A stretch of DNA of 9,228 nt from Chloroflexota bacterium (GTDB lineage Bacteria > Chloroflexota > Anaerolineae > UBA7937 > JACPPX01), in assembly GCA_016196905.1 (NCBI GenBank), contig JACPWV010000073.1, forward strand, positions 1 to 9,228, in the 5' to 3' direction. A program made the translations under genes and the position numbers. Of this stretch, positions 1 through 6,859 are shown piece by piece. Numbering within the stretch: position 1 is the first letter of the stretch; every line of letters begins with the position of its first letter. The notes under the pieces were generated by a model. It had not been told where the DNA came from and ran no database searches. It was given only the letters and a program-made list of their open reading frames with translations.

Positions 1-1
1 G

Positions 2-3000
2 GTGGAGCGTTTGCGTCAGGAGGCCCAGGAGGAATGGGCGAAGCTCCAGGCCCAGAAAGAGGAAGAAACGGAGGCGATCCGGGCCCGCTATCAGGTCGAT
101 CGCGATGAGCTGCGCTCGCTGAAGGTGCTCCAGTTCCTGGGCGAGGCCCAGGCCCGCGAGCCGGAGGAAAAGTGGGGCCGCATCTTCAAAGCGGAGATGG
201 GCGGCGAGGCCCTCTACCATATCTGCCGCAACCTCGATCTCGACGCGCTTTCCAAGGAGCTGCGCCGCGAGATCAAAATGACCCGCTCCAAGCAACGCCG
301 ACGCAAGGCCACCAAGCGCCTGCGCATCGTGGAGGCGCTGCGCAAATCGGGCAACCGCCCGGAGTGGATGGTGCTGACTGTGCTCCCGGTCATCCCGCCC
401 GACCTGCGCCCCATGGTCCAGTTGGATGGCGGTCGCTTCGCCACCAGCGACCTGAACGATCTCTATCGGCGGGTGATCAACCGCAACAATCGGCTGAAGC
501 GACTTTTGGAGCTGGGCGCTCCCGATGTGATCATCCGCAACGAGAAGCGCATGCTCCAGGAGGCGGTGGACTCCCTCATCGATAACAGCCGCCGCGGCAA
601 GGCCGTATCCTCCCGGGGCAGCCGCAAGCTCAAGTCCCTCTCCGATATGCTTAAGGGCAAGCAGGGCCGCTTCCGCCGCAACCTCTTAGGAAAGCGCGTC
701 GATTACTCCGGGCGTTCGGTGATCGTGATCGGACCCCATCTCAAGCTAGACCAATGCGGACTACCTAAGAGCATGGCCCTGGAATTGTTCAAACCCTTCG
801 TGATGCGCAAGCTGGTGGAATATAACTACGCCCATAACGTCAAGGGCGCCAAGCGCATCATCGAACAGCAACGGCCCGAGATCTGGGAGGTGCTGGAGGA
901 GATCGTCCGGGATTACCCCGTGCTCCTCAACCGGGCCCCCACCCTGCACCGCCTGGGCATCCAGGCCTTTCAGCCGGTCTTGGTCGAGGGCCACGCCATC
1001 CAGGTCCACCCCCTGGTGTGCGATGCCTTCAACGCAGACTTCGATGGGGACCAGATGGCGGTCCACGTCCCCCTCTCCACAGCGGCCCGTAGCGAAGCCA
1101 AGGAGTTGATGCTCTCCCGCCACAACCTTTTCCTCCCCGCCAACGGCGAGCCCACCGTGGGCCCCACCAAGGACATGGTTTTGGGCATCTTTTATTTGAC
1201 CATGCAGCGGGAGGGGGCCAAGGGCGAGGGAATGGTCTTCGGCGATCTAGACGAGGTGCGCCTGGCTTACGAGCTGGGGGAGGTGGACCTGCACGCCAAG
1301 ATCAGGGTGCGGACCAAGGCCATGCAGGGCAAGGCCAAGCGCACCCAGCTGCTGGAGACCACCGTGGGTCGGTGCCTCTTCAACGCCGCCCTCCCCGAGG
1401 ATCTGCGCTTTAAAAACGAGGTCTTCGATAAAGCCAAGCTCAAGGCGCTGGTGGCGGAGTGCTACCGCTTGCTGGGAAAGCAGGCCACCGCCGAGATGGT
1501 GGATGTGATCAAGGAGCTGGGCTTCCGTTACGCCACCCAGTCCGGCCTGACCATCGCCATCGGGGACATCACCATCCCTCGGGCCAAGGCCGAGATCCTG
1601 GAGCAGGTGTCCCGCGAGGCGGATGAGATCCAGCGCCAGTACCGGCGTGGCCTCATCACCGCGAACGAGCAGTACATCAAGACCGTAGAGCTGTGGACCC
1701 AAGCGGTGGAAGAGATCACCACCGCGGTCGCCCGCGAGCTGGATCCCGCCGGGCCCATCCGCATCATGGCCGACTCGGGCGCCACCAAGGGCGGCTTCCA
1801 ACCCGTGCGCCAGCTGGCGGGCATGCGCGGGCTGATGGCCGACCCCGCCGGGCGGATCATCGCGTTACCCATCCGTTCCAACTTCCGCGAGGGGCTCAGC
1901 GCCCTGGAGTACTTCATCTCCACTCACGGTGCGCGCAAGGGTTTAGCCGACACAGCGCTGCGCACTGCCGACGCCGGCTACCTGACCCGCCGTTTGGTGG
2001 ACGTGGCCCAGGACTTGATTATCAACGCCGAGGATTGCGGTACCAAGGGCGGCATCTGGGTGCGCGCCTCCAGCGGGGAGGAGGGATTTGGAGCCACTTT
2101 GGCCGAGCGGATCCGCGGCCGCATCGCGGCGGCCAATCTGATTCATCCCCAGACGAAGAAGGTCATTCTCAAGCGTGGGGAGATGATCGCTGAGGAGCAG
2201 GCGGAGGAGATCGCCCGGGTGGGGATTCAGGAGGTCTACGTTCGCTCCGTCCTGGCCTGCCAAATGCGCCACGGCGTGTGCGCCATGTGCTACGGCGCGG
2301 ATCTGGCCCGCGGCGGGCTGATCCGGCAGGGTGAGGCGGTGGGCATCATCGCCGCTCAGTCCATCGGCGAGCCGGGCACCCAGCTCACCCTGCGCACCTT
2401 CCATACCGGGGGCGTGGTGGAGGGGCAGGACATTACCCACGGCTTGCCCCGCGTCCAAGAGCTCTTCGAGGCCCGCAACCCTAAGGGCCAGGCGGTCATC
2501 GCCGATTTCGATGGGACGGTGCAGATCCTCCAGCAGCCCGATGGCTTGCGCAAGATCCGCCTGGAAGACACCCAGCTGTTTCGCGACGAGTACGAATGGC
2601 CCGGCCACCACCGACTCCTGGTGGAAGATGGCCAGGCCGTGGAGGAGGGGACGGTCTTGGCCGAGCGAGGCCAGGCCGGTTCCCCCCTCTTCAACCAGAT
2701 CGTGGCCCGGGCTGGGGGCAAGGTGGTGATCAAGGAGAAGGAGAAACAGATCGTCCTCCTTCGCGAGCGACATCAGGAGGTGGAGTACGAAGTGGCCTCC
2801 GCCGCCCGCATCCGGGCAGAGTCGGGCCAACGGCTGGCAGCCGGGGAGCAGCTCACCGAGGGCCCCAAGAATCCCCATCAGATCCTGCGCATCCAGGGGC
2901 GCGAGGCCTGCCAGGCTTACCTGTTGGAGGAGATCCAGCGGGTCTACCGGTCCCAGGGGGTGAACATCAACGACAAGCATATCGAGATGATCCTCCGTCA

Positions 3001-3355
3001 AATGCTCCGTAAGGTGCGGGTGCGTAACCCGGGCGAGAGCGATTACCTGATCGGGGAGCTGGTGGACCGCCTCGACTTGGAGGAGACCAATCGCCGAGTG
3101 CTGGAGGCGGGCAAGCCCCCCGCCACCGGGCAGCAGGCGCTGCTGGGCATCACCAAGGCTGCCCTCAACACCGAGAGCTTCCTCTCCGCCTCCTCCTTCC
3201 AGCATACCATTAACGTCCTGGCCCAGGCAGCCATCGAGGGCAAGGTTGACGAATTGCGTGGACTCAAAGAAAATGTGATCATCGGCAAACTCATCCCGGC
3301 CGGCACCGGTTTCCGCGACGAGGAGAAAGAGGAGGCACTGGCTGCGGCCAGTTAA
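2..3355 (+). CDS. rpoC: DNA-directed RNA polymerase subunit beta' (5'-truncated by window edge)
   Basis: Catalytic largest subunit of bacterial RNA polymerase. The frame is open from base 2 to the TAA at 3353-3355. The GTG at base 2 is an internal Val codon, so the true start and the N-terminal zinc ribbon lie upstream of the window. Visible landmarks in the 1117-residue fragment: clamp coiled coil that binds sigma (about 150-202); rudder/switch-2 region ending [12 protein letters not shown]; active-site NADFDGDQM (344-352) with Mg-binding Asp346, Asp348 and Asp350; bridge helix (about 637-670, [11 protein letters not shown]); second zinc site Cys679, Cys753, Cys760 and Cys763; trigger loop with Arg798 and His801 (LRTFHTGG); C-terminal [18 protein letters not shown]. 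Two local oddities are SGATKGG (592-598), where many bacteria have SGARG, and Leu797 where E. coli has Met932. No frameshift is seen. The S1 gene starts 14 nt after the stop, with no terminator between, so co-transcription is likely. Confidence 0.98.
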   Translation: MERLRQEAQEEWAKLQAQKEEETEAIRARYQVDRDELRSLKVLQFLGEAQAREPEEKWGRIFKAEMGGEALYHICRNLDLDALSKELRREIKMTRSKQRRRKATKRLRIVEALRKSGNRPEWMVLTVLPVIPPDLRPMVQLDGGRFATSDLNDLYRRVINRNNRLKRLLELGAPDVIIRNEKRMLQEAVDSLIDNSRRGKAVSSRGSRKLKSLSDMLKGKQGRFRRNLLGKRVDYSGRSVIVIGPHLKLDQCGLPKSMALELFKPFVMRKLVEYNYAHNVKGAKRIIEQQRPEIWEVLEEIVRDYPVLLNRAPTLHRLGIQAFQPVLVEGHAIQVHPLVCDAFNADFDGDQMAVHVPLSTAARSEAKELMLSRHNLFLPANGEPTVGPTKDMVLGIFYLTMQREGAKGEGMVFGDLDEVRLAYELGEVDLHAKIRVRTKAMQGKAKRTQLLETTVGRCLFNAALPEDLRFKNEVFDKAKLKALVAECYRLLGKQATAEMVDVIKELGFRYATQSGLTIAIGDITIPRAKAEILEQVSREADEIQRQYRRGLITANEQYIKTVELWTQAVEEITTAVARELDPAGPIRIMADSGATKGGFQPVRQLAGMRGLMADPAGRIIALPIRSNFREGLSALEYFISTHGARKGLADTALRTADAGYLTRRLVDVAQDLIINAEDCGTKGGIWVRASSGEEGFGATLAERIRGRIAAANLIHPQTKKVILKRGEMIAEEQAEEIARVGIQEVYVRSVLACQMRHGVCAMCYGADLARGGLIRQGEAVGIIAAQSIGEPGTQLTLRTFHTGGVVEGQDITHGLPRVQELFEARNPKGQAVIADFDGTVQILQQPDGLRKIRLEDTQLFRDEYEWPGHHRLLVEDGQAVEEGTVLAERGQAGSPLFNQIVARAGGKVVIKEKEKQIVLLRERHQEVEYEVASAARIRAESGQRLAAGEQLTEGPKNPHQILRIQGREACQAYLLEEIQRVYRSQGVNINDKHIEMILRQMLRKVRVRNPGESDYLIGELVDRLDLEETNRRVLEAGKPPATGQQALLGITKAALNTESFLSASSFQHTINVLAQAAIEGKVDELRGLKENVIIGKLIPAGTGFRDEEKEEALAAAS

Positions 3356-3369
3356 CACAGGACCGAGGC

Positions 3370-4965
3370 ATGGGCGATCAACGTTTCGGGAGCGAGACCA
3401 CCGAGCAGAAAGCCCGCTCGCCGATGTGGGACTTGCTCAAAGAGGAGAACGCCTACCGCCGCCCCAAGCGTGGGGACATCCTGGAGGCCGAGGTGGTGCG
3501 CATCGACCCGGATGCCATCATCGTCGATATCGGCTCCAAGACTGAAGGATTCTTGCCCAGCAGTGAGTTGGACAAACTCGATCCCGCCACGCGGGCGGAG
3601 ATCGCCCTGGGTGCCAAGATATCGGTCTATGTGGTCCGCCCCGAGAGCCCGGACGGCGATGTCATCGTCTCCTTGGACATGGCCCGCTCCGCCCAGGAAT
3701 GGCAAGAGGCTCAGCGCTACCAGGAGCAGGGCCTCCTCTATGAAGGCACGGTGGCCGGCTACAACAAGGGCGGCTTGATCGTCCCCTTCGGCGGGGTCCG
3801 TGGTTTTCTGCCCAGCTCTCAGCTCAGCAATCCTGGCGGCCGCTCCAACCCTGAGGAGCGCGAGCGATACTTGGCCTCCCGCGTCGGCCAAAGCTTGTCG
3901 CTCAAGGTGATCGAGGTGGACCGCCAGCGGCGGCGGCTGATCTTCTCCGAGCGGGCCGCGGCCAAGGAAGCGCGTGAGGCGCGTAAGGAGCTGCTGCTGG
4001 CAGAGCTGCAGGAGGGCCAAATCCGCCGCGGACGAGTCAGTAGCCTGTCCGACTTCGGGGCCTTCGTGGACCTGGGCGGAGCCGACGGGCTGATCCACAT
4101 CTCGGAGCTCTCCTGGCAACGCGTACAGCACCCCCGGGAAGTCCTCCAGGTGGGGCAAGAGATCGAGGTCTACATCCTGCGGGTCGATCGGGAGCGCAAG
4201 CGCATCGGTCTCAGTTTGCGCAAGCTGCGCCCGGATCCCTGGCGCGAGGTGCAGGACAAGTTCCGCGTGGGCCAGATCGTCGAGGGGACCATCACCCATG
4301 TGGTGGATTTCGGCGCCTTCGCCCGCATCGCTGAGGGGATCGAGGGGCTGATTCATGTCTCTGAGCTGGGCGAGACAGTCCGTGACCCGCACGCGGTGGT
4401 CAAGGAGGAGGAGACTTGGCCCCTCAAGATCATCAGCATCGATGCCCAGCGCCAACGCATCGGCCTCAGCCTGAAGCAGGCCCCCAGCCGCGAGGAAGTG
4501 GAGGGACTGGCGGTGTACCAAGAGATGCGCGAAGAGCTGGCCCCTTTGGAGGCTGAGTCTTCGGTCCCGCCCGCGCCCCAGCCAGAGACCGAGATGCCCA
4601 TCGCCCTCGAGGGGCTCACCGAGTCCGCCCCCCCCGCGAAGCAGCCCCAGAGCATCCGGGCCAGCGAGGCCTTTCCCACAACCGCAGGGATCAGCGAGGA
4701 AGAATCCCTCGAGGCCCCCGCGGATGGCCAGGAGCCATTACCCTTAGAAGCCAGCGTCCCGGAGCTGATCGAGGAAGAGCCCCCGGAGACCGTAGAAGAG
4801 CACGCGGAAGGCGAGGAGGTGGCCCAGGCTCCCAAAGCGCCCAAATCACCCACTGCCAAGCGTGCAACTCGATCCCAGACCAAGAAGGGGGCCCCTCGCG
4901 CGCGCAAAACGACGTCTCGGAAAACTGGCCCCCAAAAGTCGGCACGCAAAAAATCCAAATTGTGA
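3370..4965 (+). CDS. rpsA: Ribosomal protein S1-like, four S1 domains plus acidic linker and basic tail
   Basis: Single-stranded RNA-binding protein that by family acts on the 30S subunit to capture and unfold mRNA. There are 531 residues with four S1 (OB-fold) domains at about 33-104, 119-195, 216-285 and 300-370. Domains 3 and 4 carry the canonical DFGAF and GLIHISEL/GLIHVSEL motifs. Domains 1 and 2 have GFLPSSEL/GFLPSSQL, as in the ribosome-anchoring half of S1. Residues 371-488 form a low-complexity linker with about 29 Glu and many Pro. Residues 489-531 hold 17 Lys/Arg and no acidic residue, resembling a histone H1 tail. The ATG at 3370 is preceded by AGGA (3359-3362) at 7-nt spacing. 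The alternative ATG at 3424 has no obvious ribosome binding site. The gene follows rpoC by 14 nt, so it is probably expressed with polymerase. S1 identity is firm at the domain level; whether this is the sole ribosomal S1 or a paralogue cannot be told from this window. Confidence 0.93.
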   Translation: MGDQRFGSETTEQKARSPMWDLLKEENAYRRPKRGDILEAEVVRIDPDAIIVDIGSKTEGFLPSSELDKLDPATRAEIALGAKISVYVVRPESPDGDVIVSLDMARSAQEWQEAQRYQEQGLLYEGTVAGYNKGGLIVPFGGVRGFLPSSQLSNPGGRSNPEERERYLASRVGQSLSLKVIEVDRQRRRLIFSERAAAKEAREARKELLLAELQEGQIRRGRVSSLSDFGAFVDLGGADGLIHISELSWQRVQHPREVLQVGQEIEVYILRVDRERKRIGLSLRKLRPDPWREVQDKFRVGQIVEGTITHVVDFGAFARIAEGIEGLIHVSELGETVRDPHAVVKEEETWPLKIISIDAQRQRIGLSLKQAPSREEVEGLAVYQEMREELAPLEAESSVPPAPQPETEMPIALEGLTESAPPAKQPQSIRASEAFPTTAGISEEESLEAPADGQEPLPLEASVPELIEEEPPETVEEHAEGEEVAQAPKAPKSPTAKRATRSQTKKGAPRARKTTSRKTGPQKSARKKSKL

Positions 4966-4971
4966 TAATAT
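4961..4971 (+). promoter_or_regulatory. Candidate extended -10 promoter for the small basic protein gene
   Basis: TGTGATAAT at 4961-4969 matches the extended -10 pattern (TGn followed by a TATAAT-like hexamer), and an overlapping TAATAT lies at 4966-4971. It spans the last codons and stop of the S1 gene. No convincing -35 hexamer is found 16-18 bp upstream, but a short A-tract (4948-4953) is present. Initiation would fall near 4976-4978, giving a leader of about 60 nt. It is AT-rich in an otherwise GC-rich stretch, which supports it, but it remains a motif-only call. Confidence 0.4.
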
Positions 4972-4999
4972 AGGGGCAGCCGCGCACACAACCATAAAC

Positions 5000-5014
5000 C
5001 CCCTGACCCAGGGG
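5000..5014 (+). other. Small leader hairpin before the basic protein gene
   Basis: CCCCTG and CAGGGG pair as a 6-bp perfect stem around a 3-nt loop (ACC). It lies 9 nt before the Shine-Dalgarno of the downstream gene. No T-run follows, so it is not a terminator. It could stabilise the mRNA 5' end or affect ribosome access, or be chance in GC-rich sequence. Confidence 0.3.
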
Positions 5015-5023
5015 AAATCCGAA

Positions 5024-5029
5024 AGGAGG
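5024..5029 (+). promoter_or_regulatory. Ribosome binding site that fixes the start of the small basic protein
   Basis: A full AGGAGG with 6-nt spacing to the ATG at 5036. The same reading frame is open upstream to 4862 inside the S1 gene, so this site is what decides the start. It is the strongest Shine-Dalgarno in the window and suggests high expression of the gene. Confidence 0.85.
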
Positions 5030-5035
5030 AGAGAG

Positions 5036-5332
5036 ATGTGGGAGAGGCGCGAGCCCAAGCCTATGGGCGAGGGCTTCGGCTGGGGGATGGGCGAGGAGCC
5101 GAAAGAGGCCCCTATGTGGGAGCCAACGCCACCCAAGCCAGCCCCTAAACCCAAGCCCGCACGCAAGCGCAAGCCCGCCCGCAAGCCGGCCCGCAAAGCG
5201 GCGAGGAAGCCGGCCCGGAAGGCTGCCAAAAGAGCTGCTAGGAAGCCTGCCAAGAGGCGCGCCACAAAGAAGCGAACCACCAGGCGCGCAGCCAAGCGGA
5301 CGGCGCCTCGCCGTACCGCTCGCCGCAGGTAA
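5036..5332 (+). CDS. Small histone H1-like Lys/Arg/Ala/Pro-rich basic protein
   Basis: A 98-residue protein of unrecognised family. Residues 1-30 are Trp/Gly/Glu/Met-rich (MWERREPKPM at the start, GEGFGWGMGE, then a second PMWEP). Residues 31-40 are Lys/Pro-rich. Residues 41-98 are almost entirely Lys, Arg, Ala, Pro and Thr. Seven consecutive tetrads of PARK/AARK/AAKR/PAKR type occupy 47-74. There is no signal peptide, transmembrane segment or cysteine. The composition resembles histone H1 C-terminal tails and bacterial analogues such as Hc1, AlgP and the HupB tail, all disordered polycations that bind nucleic acids. A DNA- or RNA-condensing role is therefore inferred, not shown. The start rests on a perfect AGGAGG. 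Unlike the neighbouring genes it often uses AGG/AGA arginine codons. It lies 70 nt behind the S1 gene, whose tail is also basic, and ahead of a strong hairpin terminator, so it may be an independent short transcript. It could alternatively be a ribosome-associated or RNA-binding accessory of S1. Confidence 0.8.
   Translation: MWERREPKPMGEGFGWGMGEEPKEAPMWEPTPPKPAPKPKPARKRKPARKPARKAARKPARKAAKRAARKPAKRRATKKRTTRRAAKRTAPRRTARRR
5174..5257 (+). repeat. Tandem 12-nt units coding PARK/AARK-type tetrads
   Basis: Seven consecutive four-residue units (PARK, PARK, AARK, PARK, AAKR, AARK, PAKR) lie in residues 47-74 of the small basic protein. Synonymous positions differ from unit to unit: Pro is CCC, CCG or CCT; Arg is CGC, CGG, AGG or AGA. 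The repeat is therefore maintained at protein level and is not a fresh DNA duplication. Confidence 0.7.
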
Positions 5333-5352
5333 CTTCGCGATAGTAACGACTG

Positions 5353-5400
5353 CCAAAAGGCCTCTGGGCAATTACGGGCCCAGAGGCCTTTTGGGATTTT
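5353..5400 (+). terminator. Strong hairpin, likely intrinsic terminator of the basic protein gene
   Basis: Positions 5353-5369 pair perfectly with 5378-5394, giving a 17-bp stem with an 8-nt loop. The outer part of the stem has an AAAA/TTTT block. Only four T residues (5397-5400) follow after a short GGA... gap, so the U-tract is weak. It starts 20 nt after the stop of the small gene and ends 17 nt before the preferred start of the glycosyltransferase gene, so it sits in that gene's leader. It may act as a terminator, an attenuator or an mRNA 3'-end stabiliser. Confidence 0.75.
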
Positions 5401-5411
5401 GAGGCATGGGG

Positions 5412-6677
5412 ATGTCGATAAGAACGGGTCCACATCCGCAGCGCATTGCCATGCTCAGCGTGCACACCTGTCCCCTGGCCACTTTGGGGGGTAAGGAGAC
5501 GGGGGGTATGAATGTCTATGTGCGCGACCTGAGCCGCGAGCTGGGCCGACGGGGGCATCAGGTAGATGTATTCACCCGCGCCCAGGACCCGCACATCGTG
5601 GACGTCCGCTCCCTGGGGGAAAATGCCCGGGTAGTCCACCTCCCAGCAGGGCCCCTGGCCCCTTATCCCAAGGGGCAAGTTTACGATCACCTCCCCGAAT
5701 TCATTCGGAACGTTCTAAACTTCGCTGCACAGGAGGGGATCCGCTACGATGTGATCCACAGCCATTACTGGCTCTCCGGTTTGGTGGCTTTGGAACTGCG
5801 CCAAGCCTGGGGCGTTCCTATCGTGCAAATGTTCCACACCCTGGGGCGGATCAAAAACGAGGCGGCCCAGCGAGAGGAGGAGCGGGAGCCAGAGTTGCGC
5901 ATCCGCTCCGAACACCGGATCATAGCCGGCGTCGATGGCATCGTGGCCGCCAGCCCGCGCGAGAAGGAACAGATGCTGGAGCTTTATGGAGCGGATCCGG
6001 CCAAGATTCGGGTGGTGCCCGGCGGGGTCGATCTCAATCTGTTCCGCCCCGTGCCTCACCCGGAGGCCAAAGCCTTCGTGGATGTCCTCCCCGAAGATAA
6101 GTTGATCCTTTTCGTGGGGCGGATTGAGCCGGTCAAAGGCATTGAAACCTTGATCCGAGCCATCGCCCTGGGCACCCAGAAGATGCCCAACTGGCGGGGA
6201 CAGATGTGCGTCTCCATCATCGGCGGGAATCCCAATGGCGAGGAAAACTTGGACGAGGAGATCCAGCGGCTGAGCCATTTGAAGGAGTCGCTGCAGCTGG
6301 GGGATCTGGTCACCTTCCTGGGTGCCCGCGACCAGGACTCCCTTCCCCATTACTACTCGGCCGCTGAAGTGTGCGTGGTGCCCTCCCACTATGAGTCATT
6401 CGGCATGGTAGCCTTGGAGGCCATGGCCTGCGGAACCCCGGTGATCGCCTCGCGGGTGGGGGGGCTCACCTTCACGGTCAAGGATGGCCAGACCGGCTTC
6501 CTCATCCCTGACGGCGATGCCCGGGCCTTGTGCGACCGAGTCCAGCGCCTGCTGGACGATCCTGGCCTCCGCCAGCGCATGGGCCAGCAAGCGCGCCAAG
6601 TGGCCCAGCACTATAGTTGGCCGCTGATCGCTGAGCGCATCCTCAAGCTCTACCACCCCGCCCTTGGAGCGGGTTGA
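5412..6677 (+). CDS. GT4-family glycosyltransferase (MshA / sucrose-phosphate-synthase-like)
   Basis: Retaining, nucleotide-sugar-dependent glycosyltransferase of GT-B fold, probably cytosolic; the acceptor is unknown. There are 421 residues from ATG 5412. N-terminal acceptor domain: RIAMLSVHTCPLA (11-23), the glycine loop GGMNVYV (31-37) and HSHYWLSG (116-123). C-terminal donor domain: FVGRIEPVKG (234-243) with the conserved Arg237 and Lys242 that contact donor phosphates, and the EX7E motif ESFGMVALE (Glu328, Glu336) followed by ACGTPVIAS. These motifs match MshA (D-inositol-3-phosphate glycosyltransferase) and related sucrose-phosphate synthases closely in layout. ATG 5412 is preferred over ATG 5406 because GAGG at 5401-5404 is 7 nt from it but only 1 nt from the earlier ATG. 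No mycothiol or sucrose partner gene (mshB, mshC, sucrose phosphatase) is in the window, so the substrate cannot be assigned. Transcription must read through, or start within, the upstream hairpin region. Confidence 0.93.
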   Translation: MSIRTGPHPQRIAMLSVHTCPLATLGGKETGGMNVYVRDLSRELGRRGHQVDVFTRAQDPHIVDVRSLGENARVVHLPAGPLAPYPKGQVYDHLPEFIRNVLNFAAQEGIRYDVIHSHYWLSGLVALELRQAWGVPIVQMFHTLGRIKNEAAQREEEREPELRIRSEHRIIAGVDGIVAASPREKEQMLELYGADPAKIRVVPGGVDLNLFRPVPHPEAKAFVDVLPEDKLILFVGRIEPVKGIETLIRAIALGTQKMPNWRGQMCVSIIGGNPNGEENLDEEIQRLSHLKESLQLGDLVTFLGARDQDSLPHYYSAAEVCVVPSHYESFGMVALEAMACGTPVIASRVGGLTFTVKDGQTGFLIPDGDARALCDRVQRLLDDPGLRQRMGQQARQVAQHYSWPLIAERILKLYHPALGAG

Positions 6678-6702
6678 GCCTGAGGCACCCTGCCCAGGAG
6701 TT

Positions 6703-6726
6703 GACCGGTTAAGGCGTAACTCGGTC
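6703..6726 (+). other. Imperfect hairpin downstream of the glycosyltransferase gene
   Basis: GACCG-GTTA pairs with TAAC-CGGTC around a 5-nt loop, nine pairs with one bulged T (6721). It begins 25 nt past the glycosyltransferase stop. No T-run follows on the + strand, so it is at best a weak or Rho-assisted end, or an RNA-stabilising stem. Confidence 0.25.
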
Positions 6727-6792
6727 GCAAGGCTCGTTGAGCATCCCATTTGCCATCCTCGCGTGGCCTATCGACCTGGCCTCGGCCATGCG

Positions 6793-6826
6793 AAAACCAA
6801 AGAGTCCCGACACTCGGTCGGGACTC
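6793..6826 (-). terminator. Intrinsic terminator of the tig-clpP-clpX operon
   Basis: GAGTCCCGAC (6802-6811) pairs perfectly with GTCGGGACTC (6817-6826), a 10-bp GC-rich stem with a 5-nt loop. On the - strand it is followed by TTTGGTTTT, a usable U-rich tract. It lies 33 nt past the clpX stop. Flanking AACCA (6795-6799) and TGGTT (6830-6834) can extend the stem. Read on the + strand the flank is GCGTGGTT, so termination of the converging glycosyltransferase transcript here would be weaker. Confidence 0.75.
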
Positions 6827-6859
6827 GCGTGGTTGAATAACCCAGAGTAGGCTGGCGGA

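Noticed and set aside
1943..3358. 471-codon open frame on the - strand opposite rpoC
   Set aside because: It is fully antisense to well-conserved rpoC motifs (trigger loop, zinc site). Its protein is Leu/Gly/His/Asp-rich shadow sequence with no recognisable domain, as expected in GC-rich DNA.
3352..4521. 389-codon open frame on the - strand opposite the S1 gene
   Set aside because: It mirrors the four S1 domains, has no Shine-Dalgarno and no family resemblance.
4862..5035. Upstream extension of the small basic protein to 156 residues
   Set aside because: The frame is open, but the extension overlaps the S1 coding region and has no binding site. AGGAGG 6 nt before ATG 5036 clearly marks the start.
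5147..5329. Tandem 12-nt repeat as a satellite or CRISPR-like array
   Set aside because: The units are contiguous without spacers, differ at synonymous sites and lie in frame in a coding region, so they are a protein-level repeat.
6678..6859. Possible tRNA or small RNA in the gap between the glycosyltransferase gene and clpX
   Set aside because: The 182-nt gap has hairpins, but no T-loop GTTCNANNC, no acceptor pairing and no promoter. It is best read as convergent terminator space.
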